Positions 44,756-52,023 of a stretch of 64,000 nt of DNA are shown piece after piece. Under the pieces are notes generated by a model. It searched no databases. It was given only the letters and a program-made list of their open reading frames with translations, and was not told the origin of the DNA. A program made the translations under genes and the position numbers. Source of the DNA: Geomonas oryzae (GTDB lineage Bacteria; Desulfobacterota; Desulfuromonadia; Geobacterales; Geobacteraceae); NCBI RefSeq assembly GCF_004117875.1, contig NZ_RAHW01000005.1, forward strand, positions 62,001-126,000, written 5' to 3'. Positions within the stretch are counted from its first letter, which is position 1. Each line of letters starts with the position of its first letter.

Positions 44756-45678
44756 TCACGCCAAACGGAGCCGACATGTCCGAAAACAGCAGGGAAACCG
44801 TTGCCCTGAAGGTCGACGTCGATACCTTCTGCGGCACCCGCGACGGCATTCCGAACCTGCTGCGCATCCTCGACGAGTTCGGGGTGCGCGCCACCTTCTA
44901 TTTCTCCTTCGGCCCCGACAACTCCGGCAAGGCGGTGCGCCGCCTGCTGCACAAGGGCTTTCTCGCCAAGATGCTGCGCACCAAGGCGCCCGCCATGTAC
45001 GGGCTGAAGACCATGCTCTACGGCACCCTGCTCCCCGCCCCGATGATCGGCAAAGGACTGCCGGACGTCATCAGGAGCGTGAGGGATGCGGGACACGAGG
45101 TGGGGATCCACTGCTGGGACCACGTCGACTGGCACGACCACCTGCACCGCTTCACGCCGGAGCAGGTGGAAGCGGCTCTGGAACGTGCCGCTTCCACCTT
45201 CGAGTCGATCTTCAGCTGCCGCGCCCGGACCAGTGCCGCGCCCGGGTGGACGGTAAGCTCCGCATCCCTTGAAATCCAGGACGCCATGGGCTTCGCCTAT
45301 TGCAGCGATACGAGGGGAGACTCCCCCTTCTATCCGGTTCTCGCCGGAAAGCGCTTCAAGACTCTGCAGATCCCTTCAACTTGGCCCACCATGGATGAGC
45401 TCATCGGAGAAAACGGCGTGACTGCCGCCACGGTGAACGACGTTTACCTTGCCCGTCTGCGTCCCGGACTCAACGTTCACACCATCCACGCCGAACTCGA
45501 GGGGAACGCCATGATCGACACCTTCCGGGAACTCCTCACGGCGCTGTCAAAGCGAGGGGTGCGTTTCATCACGTTGCGGGAGGCTGCCAACGAGTACGGC
45601 GCAAGCGCCCCCCCGTGCAACGTCGAAATGGGGACCATCGCCGGCAGAGCCATGCCGGTCGCCCTGCAAAAACCTTAG
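44752..45678 (+). CDS. arnD: ArnD-like polysaccharide deacetylase
   Basis: ArnD removes the formyl group from undecaprenyl-linked formamido-arabinose, making the transferase step irreversible. The 308-residue product has the NodB-type metal site: KVDVDTFCGTRDG (Asp pair), GIHCWDHVDWHDH (His ligands) and SAAPGWTVS. Two starts are possible: ATG 44752, which overlaps the previous stop (ATGA), and ATG 44776, which has GGAG five bases before it (MSENSRETVALKVDVD). The true start may be the second one. Confidence 0.88.
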   Translation: MITPNGADMSENSRETVALKVDVDTFCGTRDGIPNLLRILDEFGVRATFYFSFGPDNSGKAVRRLLHKGFLAKMLRTKAPAMYGLKTMLYGTLLPAPMIGKGLPDVIRSVRDAGHEVGIHCWDHVDWHDHLHRFTPEQVEAALERAASTFESIFSCRARTSAAPGWTVSSASLEIQDAMGFAYCSDTRGDSPFYPVLAGKRFKTLQIPSTWPTMDELIGENGVTAATVNDVYLARLRPGLNVHTIHAELEGNAMIDTFRELLTALSKRGVRFITLREAANEYGASAPPCNVEMGTIAGRAMPVALQKP

Positions 45679-45715
45679 TTGTGACTGTCACAAAGCCCAT
45701 CGGGAATAACGCCCC

Positions 45716-46294
45716 ATGCTCGACGCAGATCTCACGCTTTTTCACCTGATTAACGGCCTCGCCGGCAAATCCGCGGTACTCGATACCGCCATGGTCTGCA
45801 TCGCTAAATACGGTCCGCTTCTTTTCGCCCTTATCCTTTTGAGGACCTGGTTCGGCACCTCCGACACCCCGGAAGCCAAGATGGCAAACCGGACCGCCGT
45901 GATGCTGGCGATCTTTTCTGCGATGATCGGGCTGGGGATGAACCAGTTGGTAGGGCATCTCTACTTCCGGCCGCGCCCCTACGCGGAACACACGGTATCG
46001 CTGCTGCTGGACCGTTCACCCGATCCTTCCTTTCCGAGCGACCACTCAACAGGCGGCTTTTCACTCGCCTCCTCGCTTTTTCTTGCCGACAAAAAGACGG
46101 GTGCTCTGTCCTTAGGGTTTGCCGCAGTGCTTGCCTTCTCACGTGTCTACGCCGGGGCCCACTACCCCTTGGACGTGGTCGGTGGTGCAGTTACCGGGAT
46201 ACTTGCCACGGCTTTGGTCAACGCCTCTAGTAAACGACTGGAGCCCGCCACCCGGTTAGTCCTGAAGGTCTGGGACAAGAAGCTTAGGTTCTAG
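45716..46294 (+). CDS. PAP2-family undecaprenyl-diphosphatase-like phosphatase
   Basis: The 192-residue membrane protein has several TM segments and PAP2 phosphatase motifs: YFRPRPYAEH, PSFPSDHSTGGFSLA (PSDH type, as in BcrC undecaprenyl diphosphatases), and SRVYAGAHYPLDV (SRx5Hx3D). The first PAP2 motif lacks the usual lysine, which is also true of BcrC-type members as I recall them. It lies 37 bases after arnD on the same strand, so it may recycle or dephosphorylate lipid carrier for the arn pathway. That link is inference. Confidence 0.85.
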   Translation: MLDADLTLFHLINGLAGKSAVLDTAMVCIAKYGPLLFALILLRTWFGTSDTPEAKMANRTAVMLAIFSAMIGLGMNQLVGHLYFRPRPYAEHTVSLLLDRSPDPSFPSDHSTGGFSLASSLFLADKKTGALSLGFAAVLAFSRVYAGAHYPLDVVGGAVTGILATALVNASSKRLEPATRLVLKVWDKKLRF

Positions 46295-46359
46295 TTGCCT
46301 TGGCGCGGCCGTTTCATCTAGGATAGGGCGCCTCACACTGTTTTTTCGGGAGTTACCCC

Positions 46360-46563
46360 ATGACGCTTCGACGCAAAGAACCGACCGCCACCGACAAGGC
46401 CATGGCAAAGGTATGCGAGCTCTGCCCTGTATGCCTGCATGCGCGTTACCACCAGAAAGGGATGGTCTACGACTTCGTGACCAAGGTGGAAGAGGACATC
46501 TGTCCCTTCTGCCGCGCCTATGAGCGGGTGCACGGCCGGAAGGCGCACGAGAAGAGAAGGTAG
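46360..46563 (+). CDS. Small cysteine-rich protein, possible zinc-binding
   Basis: The 67-residue product has two cysteine clusters: CELCPVC (C19, C22, C25) and CPFC (C48, C51). This spacing would suit a zinc ribbon. The rest is basic, with no signal peptide. GGGAG lies before the ATG. I do not recognise the family. It follows the PAP2 gene by 65 bases and is not clearly part of the arn unit. Confidence 0.7.
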   Translation: MTLRRKEPTATDKAMAKVCELCPVCLHARYHQKGMVYDFVTKVEEDICPFCRAYERVHGRKAHEKRR

Positions 46564-46764
46564 CACTCATCACATCATCACCACCCTCCACAAGCCGCAC
46601 TTCCCCCCATCATGAACTGCATCACTGAAAGCCGCGCTGTCAGCCTCTGATTTCTTCTTGCATTACTCACATCAGGCATTAATATCTACGGGGCGCGCCA
46701 AAAGATTATAAAAATCCAACCGTTTGTTCTGCCCGTTCGCACGCGCGAATGAAGGGAGGTGCAC

Positions 46765-47187
46765 ATGGGAAGTCACCGAATACAAAGGAATTACAGGAAT
46801 CTAGGCCCGTCAAAATTTCATGGGGTCAACCAGAGGGTGAAGACCTCCATAACCGACAAGACCAGGTTTCCTGACTCGTTCTGGGGGGCGAATCTGGCCA
46901 CGCTGCTCACGCCGTATCTCGAAATGTCGGACAAGCACGACGCGGTGTACCACGAGTCCATGATCGGCAGCAGGCTGATGATAGCCGAGCGCGACGTTCT
47001 CCAGCGGCAGCTCGTCGAGTACTTGGACCAGATCGCCTCATTCCTGGAGATGGCCGCAGTGCGTGCCCCGGAGATCCTCCTCGCTTCGGGATTCGATCTC
47101 ACCAAGGACAGAAGAGGTCGTTCCAAGGCAAATGCAGCAAATCACGACGCGGCGCCCGCCAAGGACGATGAAGGCGAGCCTGCGTGA
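46765..47187 (+). CDS. Hypothetical protein
   Basis: The 140-residue product (MGSHRIQRNYRNLGPSKFHG...) has a basic N-terminus, a predicted helical middle (SDKHDAVYHESMIGSRLMIA, LQRQLVEYLDQIASFLEMAA) and a charged, low-complexity C-terminal tail. There is no signal peptide or TM, and no family is recognised. The ATG at 46765 has GGGAGGT four bases before it; a GTG two codons earlier lies inside the ribosome site. A strong terminator follows, and then the 21-bp repeat array. Confidence 0.75.
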   Translation: MGSHRIQRNYRNLGPSKFHGVNQRVKTSITDKTRFPDSFWGANLATLLTPYLEMSDKHDAVYHESMIGSRLMIAERDVLQRQLVEYLDQIASFLEMAAVRAPEILLASGFDLTKDRRGRSKANAANHDAAPAKDDEGEPA

Positions 47188-47204
47188 TCTCTTTTTTGAA
47201 AAAG

Positions 47205-47240
47205 CAGAGGGGGTGCCTGAAGGCACCCCCTCCGTTTTTT
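47205..47240 (+). terminator. Intrinsic terminator after the 140-residue hypothetical gene
   Basis: GAGGGGGTGCCT, loop GAA, AGGCACCCCCTC, then CGTTTTTT. Confidence 0.9.
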
Positions 47241-47313
47241 CTCCCTCCTCCCCCACAGGCTCTCTCAGTTGGCGTAAGTATGCATTCTCCCATCACTTAC
47301 AACCCATCAGCCC

Positions 47314-47775
47314 CGGTATATAAGTCATCGGACGCGGTGTACGTGTTATCCGCCGCGGTATATTAATCATCCATCGTGGTGCATGACTTATCCATCGCGG
47401 TAGATTAATCATCCATCGCGGTGCATGACTTATCTATCTCGATAGATTAATCATCCATCGCGGTGCATGACTTATCCATCGCGATAAATTAATCATCTAT
47501 CGCGGTGCATGACTTATCCATCACGATAGATTAATCATCCATCGCGTTACATGACTGACCCATCGCGTTAGATTAATCATCCATCGCGGTACATGACTTG
47601 TCCATCGTGTTAGATTAGTCATCGATCACGGCACATGACTTATCCATCGCGGTACATGACTTATCCATCTCGGTACATGACTTATCTATCAAGTTAAATT
47701 AATCATCCATCACGGTACATGACTTATCCATCGCGTTAGATTAATCATCCATCGCGGTGCACGACTTTTCCATTA
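47314..47775. repeat. Array of 22 exact-length 21-bp tandem repeats
   Basis: Twenty-two units of exactly 21 bp, with substitutions but no insertion or deletion, cover 462 bp. Units alternate between type A (CGGTGCATGACTTATCCATCG) written here as CGGTGCATGACTTATCCATC plus G, and type B (CGATAGATTAATCATCCATC plus G), so the higher-order period is 42 bp. The alternation breaks once, where units 16-18 are all type A. Five B units carry the palindrome GATTAATC. Most B units have a stop in at least one frame, and no reading frame is open through the array on either strand, so it is not coding. There are no spacers. An 11-C run (47790-47800) follows, then a toxin-antitoxin pair. Confidence 0.95.
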
Positions 47776-47851
47776 CGTGAGAGCAAGCTCCCCCCCCCCC
47801 AACGTTCCCGTCTTACATTGACAGTAATAACATCCATGATATATCCTGACC

Positions 47852-48184
47852 ATGCGCTACCGGCTCTTCTATTACAACGAGGATGTTGAGAAGGAATTCA
47901 ACGCCTGGCCCGTAAATTTGCGGGCCAGGTTTCGGGCTTTGACCATCCGAATAGAGATCCACGGACCGAACTTGGGCATGCCGCATACCCGCGCGTTAGG
48001 GGACGGGCTTTTCGAGATACGGGCTAAGGGTGAGGAAGGAATCGGGCGAGCTTTTTTTTGTACTTTAGTCGGGCGCAAAATCGTCATCTTGCATGGGTTC
48101 ATCAAGAAAACTGAGAAAACGCCCAAGCAGGAAATGGAGAAGGCACGCGTACGGCAAAAGGAGGTCCAGGGACATGAGCTATAA
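47852..48184 (+). CDS. RelE/HigB-like (Gp49 family) toxin
   Basis: The 110-residue protein resembles phage-derived Gp49/HigB toxins of the RelE superfamily: an N-terminal YRLFYYNEDVEKEFNAWP, central LGDGLFEIRAKGEEGIGRAF, VGRKIVILHGFIKKTEKTP (the family's conserved core), and a basic tail. Such toxins cleave mRNA in the ribosome. The XRE-type antitoxin gene overlaps its end by 11 bases, so the pair is clear. It starts about 75 bases after the repeat array. Confidence 0.88.
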   Translation: MRYRLFYYNEDVEKEFNAWPVNLRARFRALTIRIEIHGPNLGMPHTRALGDGLFEIRAKGEEGIGRAFFCTLVGRKIVILHGFIKKTEKTPKQEMEKARVRQKEVQGHEL

Positions 48185-48488
48185 GCCGGTTTCCTACAGC
48201 CCTGAAAAGACGTTGGCGAAAGAGCTTGAGGCTCCCGAGTTCAAAGAGGCTTGGGATGCGCTGGAGGATGAGTTTGCAACTTTGGATGCGCTGCTGGCGG
48301 CTCGAAAGCAGGCGGGATTGACCCAGGAAGAAGTAGCTACGAGAATGGGGATTTCGCAACCGTCGCTCGCCAGAGTAGAAGGGGCTCTCGGCTCTCACCG
48401 CCATTCCCCCTCTCTGGAGACGCTCCGTAAATATGCTGCCGCCGTTGACTGCAAGCTGGAAATCAGGCTTGTACGAAATCATTCCTGA
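48174..48488 (+). CDS. XRE-family antitoxin
   Basis: The 104-residue product has a C-terminal helix-turn-helix of the XRE type (ARKQAGLTQEEVATRMGISQ, SLARVEGALG) and a short N-terminal toxin-binding part. The ATG at 48174 has AAAGGAGG upstream; the frame is open 27 codons further up inside the toxin gene. It would neutralise the RelE/HigB-like toxin and repress the operon. A bidirectional-looking terminator follows before convergent hisG. Confidence 0.9.
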   Translation: MSYKPVSYSPEKTLAKELEAPEFKEAWDALEDEFATLDALLAARKQAGLTQEEVATRMGISQPSLARVEGALGSHRHSPSLETLRKYAAAVDCKLEIRLVRNHS

Positions 48489-48542
48489 GGGTTGCATCGG
48501 GTCCCGGAATCCTCAGTGGGAGGTATGGGAAGCAGGCATTTA

Positions 48543-48574
48543 AAAAGCCGGCACACCTCAAGGTGGCCGGCTTT
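48543..48574. terminator. Terminator between the antitoxin gene and hisG
   Basis: AAAAGCCGGC and GCCGGCTTTA pair across a loop between converging genes. A and T runs on both sides suggest it works both ways. Confidence 0.85.
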
Positions 48575-48601
48575 AGCTTTCTTCATGCCGGTTGCGTGCG
48601 G

Positions 48602-49477
48602 CTAGATTATCTTGTTGAGGGAATATTCCACGATCCCTTCCGCGCCGAGCTTGATGAGCTCGGGGACGATGCGGCGGACTTCCTGTTCGGGCATGATGCT
48701 CTCGATGGAAACCCAGTCGGAATTGTAGTGGTTGGCTACGGTCGGGCTCTTCAAACTCGGGATGACGGCGGTTATGGCGGCTACTTTGTCCTTGGGGGCG
48801 TTCATCTTGAGGCCGACCATCCCTTCGGCTCGTAGCGCGGACTGCAGCAGGGTTGCGATCTGCTGGATCTTCTCGCGCTTCCACGGGTCTTCCCAGGAGG
48901 CCTTGTTGGCGACCATGACCGGGACGGACTCCATCAGTTCGGTGACGATCCTCAGGCCGTTGGCCTTGATGGTGGAGCCGGTCTCGGTGACTTCGACGAT
49001 GGCGTCGCACAGCCCCTCGACTACCTTGGCTTCGGTGGCGCCCCAGGAGAACTCGACGTTGACGGGGATGTTACGCTCGGCGAAGTAGCGCTTGGTGAAG
49101 CCGACGAGTTCGGTGGAGATGGTGGCACCGTGCAGGTCCTCGGGTCCCTTGATCTTCGAGTCGCCGTTCACGACGAGCACCCAGCGGGCGGGACGGCGCG
49201 AAACCTTGGAGTAGACCATCTCGCAGACTTCCACCACGTCGGAGTCGTTCTCGCGGATCCAGTCGCGCCCGGCGATGCCGACGTCGATGGTGCCGCGCTC
49301 GACGTATTTACCCATCTCCTGCGGACGGATCAGGGAGCACTTGATCTCCTTGTCATCGATGCCGGGGAAGTAGCTGCGCGACGAGATAGATATCTGCCAG
49401 CCGGCTTTCTTGAACAACTCTACGGTGGCATTCTCCAGGCTCCCTTTGGGGACGCCGAGCTTCAGCTGGTTTTCCAT
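48602..49477 (-). CDS. hisG: ATP phosphoribosyltransferase, long form
   Basis: HisG catalyses the first step of histidine biosynthesis. The 291-residue product is the long form with a C-terminal ACT-like regulatory domain (from about residue 215, [17 protein letters not shown]), so it should be inhibited by histidine and should not need HisZ. Catalytic-domain motifs include [27 protein letters not shown], and [16 protein letters not shown] in the PRPP loop. hisI lies upstream but is separated by a terminator and a heptamer repeat. Confidence 0.95.
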   Translation of the reverse strand: MENQLKLGVPKGSLENATVELFKKAGWQISISSRSYFPGIDDKEIKCSLIRPQEMGKYVERGTIDVGIAGRDWIRENDSDVVEVCEMVYSKVSRRPARWVLVVNGDSKIKGPEDLHGATISTELVGFTKRYFAERNIPVNVEFSWGATEAKVVEGLCDAIVEVTETGSTIKANGLRIVTELMESVPVMVANKASWEDPWKREKIQQIATLLQSALRAEGMVGLKMNAPKDKVAAITAVIPSLKSPTVANHYNSDWVSIESIMPEQEVRRIVPELIKLGAEGIVEYSLNKII

Positions 49478-49506
49478 GAGTCACCCTCCTAATAAAATTC
49501 AAAAAG

Positions 49507-49534
49507 ACGTTCAACGTTCAACGTTCAGCGTTCG
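49507..49534. repeat. Single-arm ACGTTCA heptamer array
   Basis: Four tandem heptamers (ACGTTCA x3, then GCGTTCG) in the hisI-hisG gap. No inverted arm is seen nearby. Same family as 24617-24760. Confidence 0.75.
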
Positions 49535-49589
49535 ACAGTTTTCATCCCCTTCCCCAGGTATTGGTGACTGCGCCGGCAAAACGGGACAA

Positions 49590-49626
49590 TAAAAAAGCCA
49601 CGTGAGCTGAGCTCCGTGGCTTTTTT
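49590..49626 (-). terminator. Intrinsic terminator directly after hisI (minus strand)
   Basis: On the minus strand a GCCAC...GTGGC stem with inner pairing is followed by a T-run. It lies just past the hisI stop, so hisG probably needs its own promoter or readthrough. Confidence 0.8.
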
Positions 49627-50004
49627 CTATTTCTTGTAGACCGTGTTGGGATCGAAGAGCGGGTTGGAGTGCTCGACCCAGGTACCGTTTTCGTACTTCA
49701 CGTAGAAGCAGCTCCGGTTCCCGGTGTGGCAGGCGGCGGGACCGTTCTGCTTCACCTTGATCACCACCGTGTCGGCGTCGCAGTCGGTGAGCACCTCGAT
49801 CACTTCCTGGGTGTTGCCGGACTCTTCGCCCTTCATCCAGTACTTGTTCCTGGTGCGGCTGAAGAACCAGGTCTTGCCGCTTTCCAGGGTCAGGTTCAGG
49901 GTCTTCTCGTCCATGAACGCTACCATCAGCACTTCCCCACTTTCATGGTCCTGAATGACAGCAGGAATCAGGCCGCCCATCTTCTCGAAATCGATCTTAA
50001 TCAT
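49627..50004 (-). CDS. hisI: Phosphoribosyl-AMP cyclohydrolase
   Basis: HisI hydrolyses PR-AMP in histidine biosynthesis. The 125-residue product is the single-function form (no HisE fused): [39 protein letters not shown], and the zinc/Mg-site region [20 protein letters not shown] with [11 protein letters not shown] chose the ATG at 50004; the frame is open 22 codons upstream. It is not in a large his operon here. Confidence 0.94.
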   Translation of the reverse strand: MIKIDFEKMGGLIPAVIQDHESGEVLMVAFMDEKTLNLTLESGKTWFFSRTRNKYWMKGEESGNTQEVIEVLTDCDADTVVIKVKQNGPAACHTGNRSCFYVKYENGTWVEHSNPLFDPNTVYKK

Positions 50005-50112
50005 GGCTTCTCTCGGTCCTTGCACTGCGTGATTGATAAAAAAGTGTCTTTTAATACACCCCCAGCGCAAGTTGTGTCAACGATTATGTAGACGGTTCAA
50101 AGGCATAAAACA

Positions 50113-50145
50113 AAAAGGCCCGGCGGATCGATTCCTCCGGGCCTT
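50113..50145 (-). terminator. Intrinsic terminator after the ABC transporter operon (minus strand)
   Basis: On the minus strand AAGGCCCGGAGGA and its near-complement form a stem, followed by TTTTTG, 25 bases past the ATPase stop. Confidence 0.8.
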
Positions 50146-50168
50146 CCGATTGTCATTATTTCGCCGCC

Positions 50169-50966
50169 TCAGTCCTCGGCGAGCAGGGTCCTGTCGTTCT
50201 CGAAGGTCTTGTGACGCAGCTCGTGGAACTTCTGGATCAGCTTCTCCACGGTGAGCGCCTTCTTCTCTTCCCCCTCGATGTCGAAGATGATCTCGCCGCC
50301 GTCCATCATGAGCAGGCGGTTGCCGAATTCGATGGCGTGGCTCATGTTGTGGGTGATCATCATGGCGGTGAGGTTGTAATCGCTGATGAACTTGTTGGTC
50401 AGCTCGAGCACTATCTCGGCGTTTTTCGGGTCGAGGGCCGCGGTGTGCTCGTCGAGCAGGATCAGGCTCGGCTTGGAAAGGACCATCATGAGCAGCGTGA
50501 GCGCCTGGCGCTGGCCGCCGGAGAACATCACCAGGTTCTCCTTCATGCGGTGCTCAAGCCCCATCCGCAGTTGCACCAACTCCTGCTTGAAGAACTCGCG
50601 GGACTTGTTGTTCAGGCTGCGGCGCAGCCACTTCATACCCTTTTTGTGGGTGATGGTCATGTTGTCTTCCAGGCTCATGTTCCCGGCGGTGCCGAGCAGC
50701 GGGTTCTGGAAGATCCTGCCGATGTACTTCGCCCTCTTATACTCCGGATCCCTGGTCACGTTCTTGCCGTTGGCCAAGATCTGCCCCTCGGTGGGGGTGT
50801 AGGTCCCGGCGATGGTGTTGAACAGGGTCGACTTGCCCGCGCCGTTGGAGCCGATGATGGTTATGAAGTCGCCCTCTTTCACCTTGAGGTTGATGTTGTT
50901 CAGGGCCTTGTTTTCGTTGACGGTCCCCTGGCCGAATACGATGGAAACGTTTTTGAGCTCTATCAT
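50169..50966 (-). CDS. ABC transporter ATP-binding protein (TrpZ-like)
   Basis: The 265-residue ATPase has Walker A IIGSNGAGKSTLFN, the Q-loop, signature MFSGGQRQALTLL, Walker B PSLILLDEHTAAL, and the H-loop MMITHNMSHA. It is the ATPase of a transporter whose permease overlaps it by 4 bases and whose binding protein lies further upstream. Such three-gene units (TrpXYZ) have been linked to tryptophan uptake or other small substrates; the substrate here is inferred only from family. Confidence 0.9.
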   Translation of the reverse strand: MIELKNVSIVFGQGTVNENKALNNINLKVKEGDFITIIGSNGAGKSTLFNTIAGTYTPTEGQILANGKNVTRDPEYKRAKYIGRIFQNPLLGTAGNMSLEDNMTITHKKGMKWLRRSLNNKSREFFKQELVQLRMGLEHRMKENLVMFSGGQRQALTLLMMVLSKPSLILLDEHTAALDPKNAEIVLELTNKFISDYNLTAMMITHNMSHAIEFGNRLLMMDGGEIIFDIEGEEKKALTVEKLIQKFHELRHKTFENDRTLLAED

Positions 50967-51862
50967 TTTGCCACCTTGAACGGGACCTTCAGTTTCTTCG
51001 CCTGGGTCATGATCAGCAGGATGATGATCAGCACGCCCTTGATGAGGTTCAGGTCGCTCGGGGTCATGTGTATCAGGTATCCGTAGAAGCGCCCGACGTA
51101 CATCACCGCGTAGAAGCAGACGGAGCCGGCGAGGGCGCAGAAGGTGAGGACGCCGATCCGGTTGCTCTTCATCACGAGGAACTCACCGATCATGACGGAG
51201 GCGAGACCGGAGACGATGATCCCCTGCCCGAGGCCTACGTCGGCGAAGCCGAGGTACTGAGCGGCGAAGGCGCCGGAGACCGCGACGAGGCCGTTGGAAA
51301 GGCCGACGCCGATGGTCTTCAGGGTCTTCGGGTTCACCCCCTGCGAGATGACCATCTGCTCGTTGTTCCCCATGGCGCCGAGCGTCATGCCGAGGTCGGT
51401 TCGGAAGAAGAGGTCGAGGAGCACCTTCACCACCAGGGCGACGATCAGGAAGAAGACGAGCAGGATGTACTCGTCCGGGATCACACCGGTGAACTTCTCG
51501 GTCACCTGGGTGAGGATGGTCGGCTGGTTCAGTACGGGGACGTTGGCGCGGTTGCCCAGGATCCGGATGTTGACCGAGTAGAGCATGGTCATGGTGAGGA
51601 TACCGGCCAAGAGGTTGGGCACCCGGAGGTGGTTGTGGATGAGCGCGGTGATCACGCCCGCCAGCACGCCGCCGGCGAAGGCGATGAGAAGTGCCACCCA
51701 CCCGTTCATGCCCATGAGGAGGCACTGCACCATGAGTGCCGCGCCTAGGGGAAAGGACCCGTCAACAGTCAGGTCCGGAAAATCAAGAATCCTGAACGAG
51801 ATGAACACGCCCAGGACCATGATGCCATAGATCAGCCCTTCGACAAAAATACCTTCGATCAT
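50963..51862 (-). CDS. ABC transporter permease (branched-chain amino acid type fold)
   Basis: The 299-residue membrane protein has about eight TM segments and belongs to the LivH/RbsC-type permease family (FISFRILDFPDLTVDGSF, GLSNGLVAVSGAFAAQYLGF, GLASVMIGEFLV). It overlaps the ATPase by 4 bases. A 150-base gap containing a perfect 28-bp inverted repeat separates it from the substrate-binding protein gene. Confidence 0.9.
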   Translation of the reverse strand: MIEGIFVEGLIYGIMVLGVFISFRILDFPDLTVDGSFPLGAALMVQCLLMGMNGWVALLIAFAGGVLAGVITALIHNHLRVPNLLAGILTMTMLYSVNIRILGNRANVPVLNQPTILTQVTEKFTGVIPDEYILLVFFLIVALVVKVLLDLFFRTDLGMTLGAMGNNEQMVISQGVNPKTLKTIGVGLSNGLVAVSGAFAAQYLGFADVGLGQGIIVSGLASVMIGEFLVMKSNRIGVLTFCALAGSVCFYAVMYVGRFYGYLIHMTPSDLNLIKGVLIIILLIMTQAKKLKVPFKVAK

Positions 51863-51887
51863 AACACCCTTCTCAAAACCTTAGTCA

Positions 51888-52012
51888 AAACCATTGGCCA
51901 CGGAGAAAATCTGAGAACTTCTGAGAAAGGCGAAAACCATAGTCTGGTTTAAAACCTTCAGGCTTTCAGGTTCTCTCTGATTTGCTCAGATTTTCTCCGT
52001 GGCCAATGGTTT
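51888..52012. repeat. 125-bp element with perfect 28-bp terminal inverted repeats
   Basis: The left arm (51888-51915, starting AAACCATTGGCCACGGAGAA) is the exact reverse complement of the right arm (51985-52012). The 69-base middle has shorter self-complementary parts. It sits inside the ABC operon between the permease and binding-protein genes. It encodes no protein and resembles a MITE-like or repetitive hairpin element. Confidence 0.9.
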
Positions 52013-52023
52013 ACTGCTTTTAG

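Larger units (their letters stand above)
47188..47851. other. Gene-free region containing a terminator, the repeat array and a poly-C tract
   Basis: About 660 bases without genes between the hypothetical gene and the toxin. After the terminator and the 21-bp array, a run of 11 C bases (47790-47800) occurs about 50 bases before the toxin start. Such a homopolymer may vary in length by slippage. Confidence 0.7.

Noticed and set aside
47314-47775. Reading the 21-bp array as a CRISPR or a repetitive protein gene
   Set aside because: There are no spacers between units and no cas genes near. One minus-strand frame is open in most units (R-W-I-S-H-A-P / R-W-M-I-N-L-P type) but has stops in units 6, 9, 10, 15, 18 and 19.
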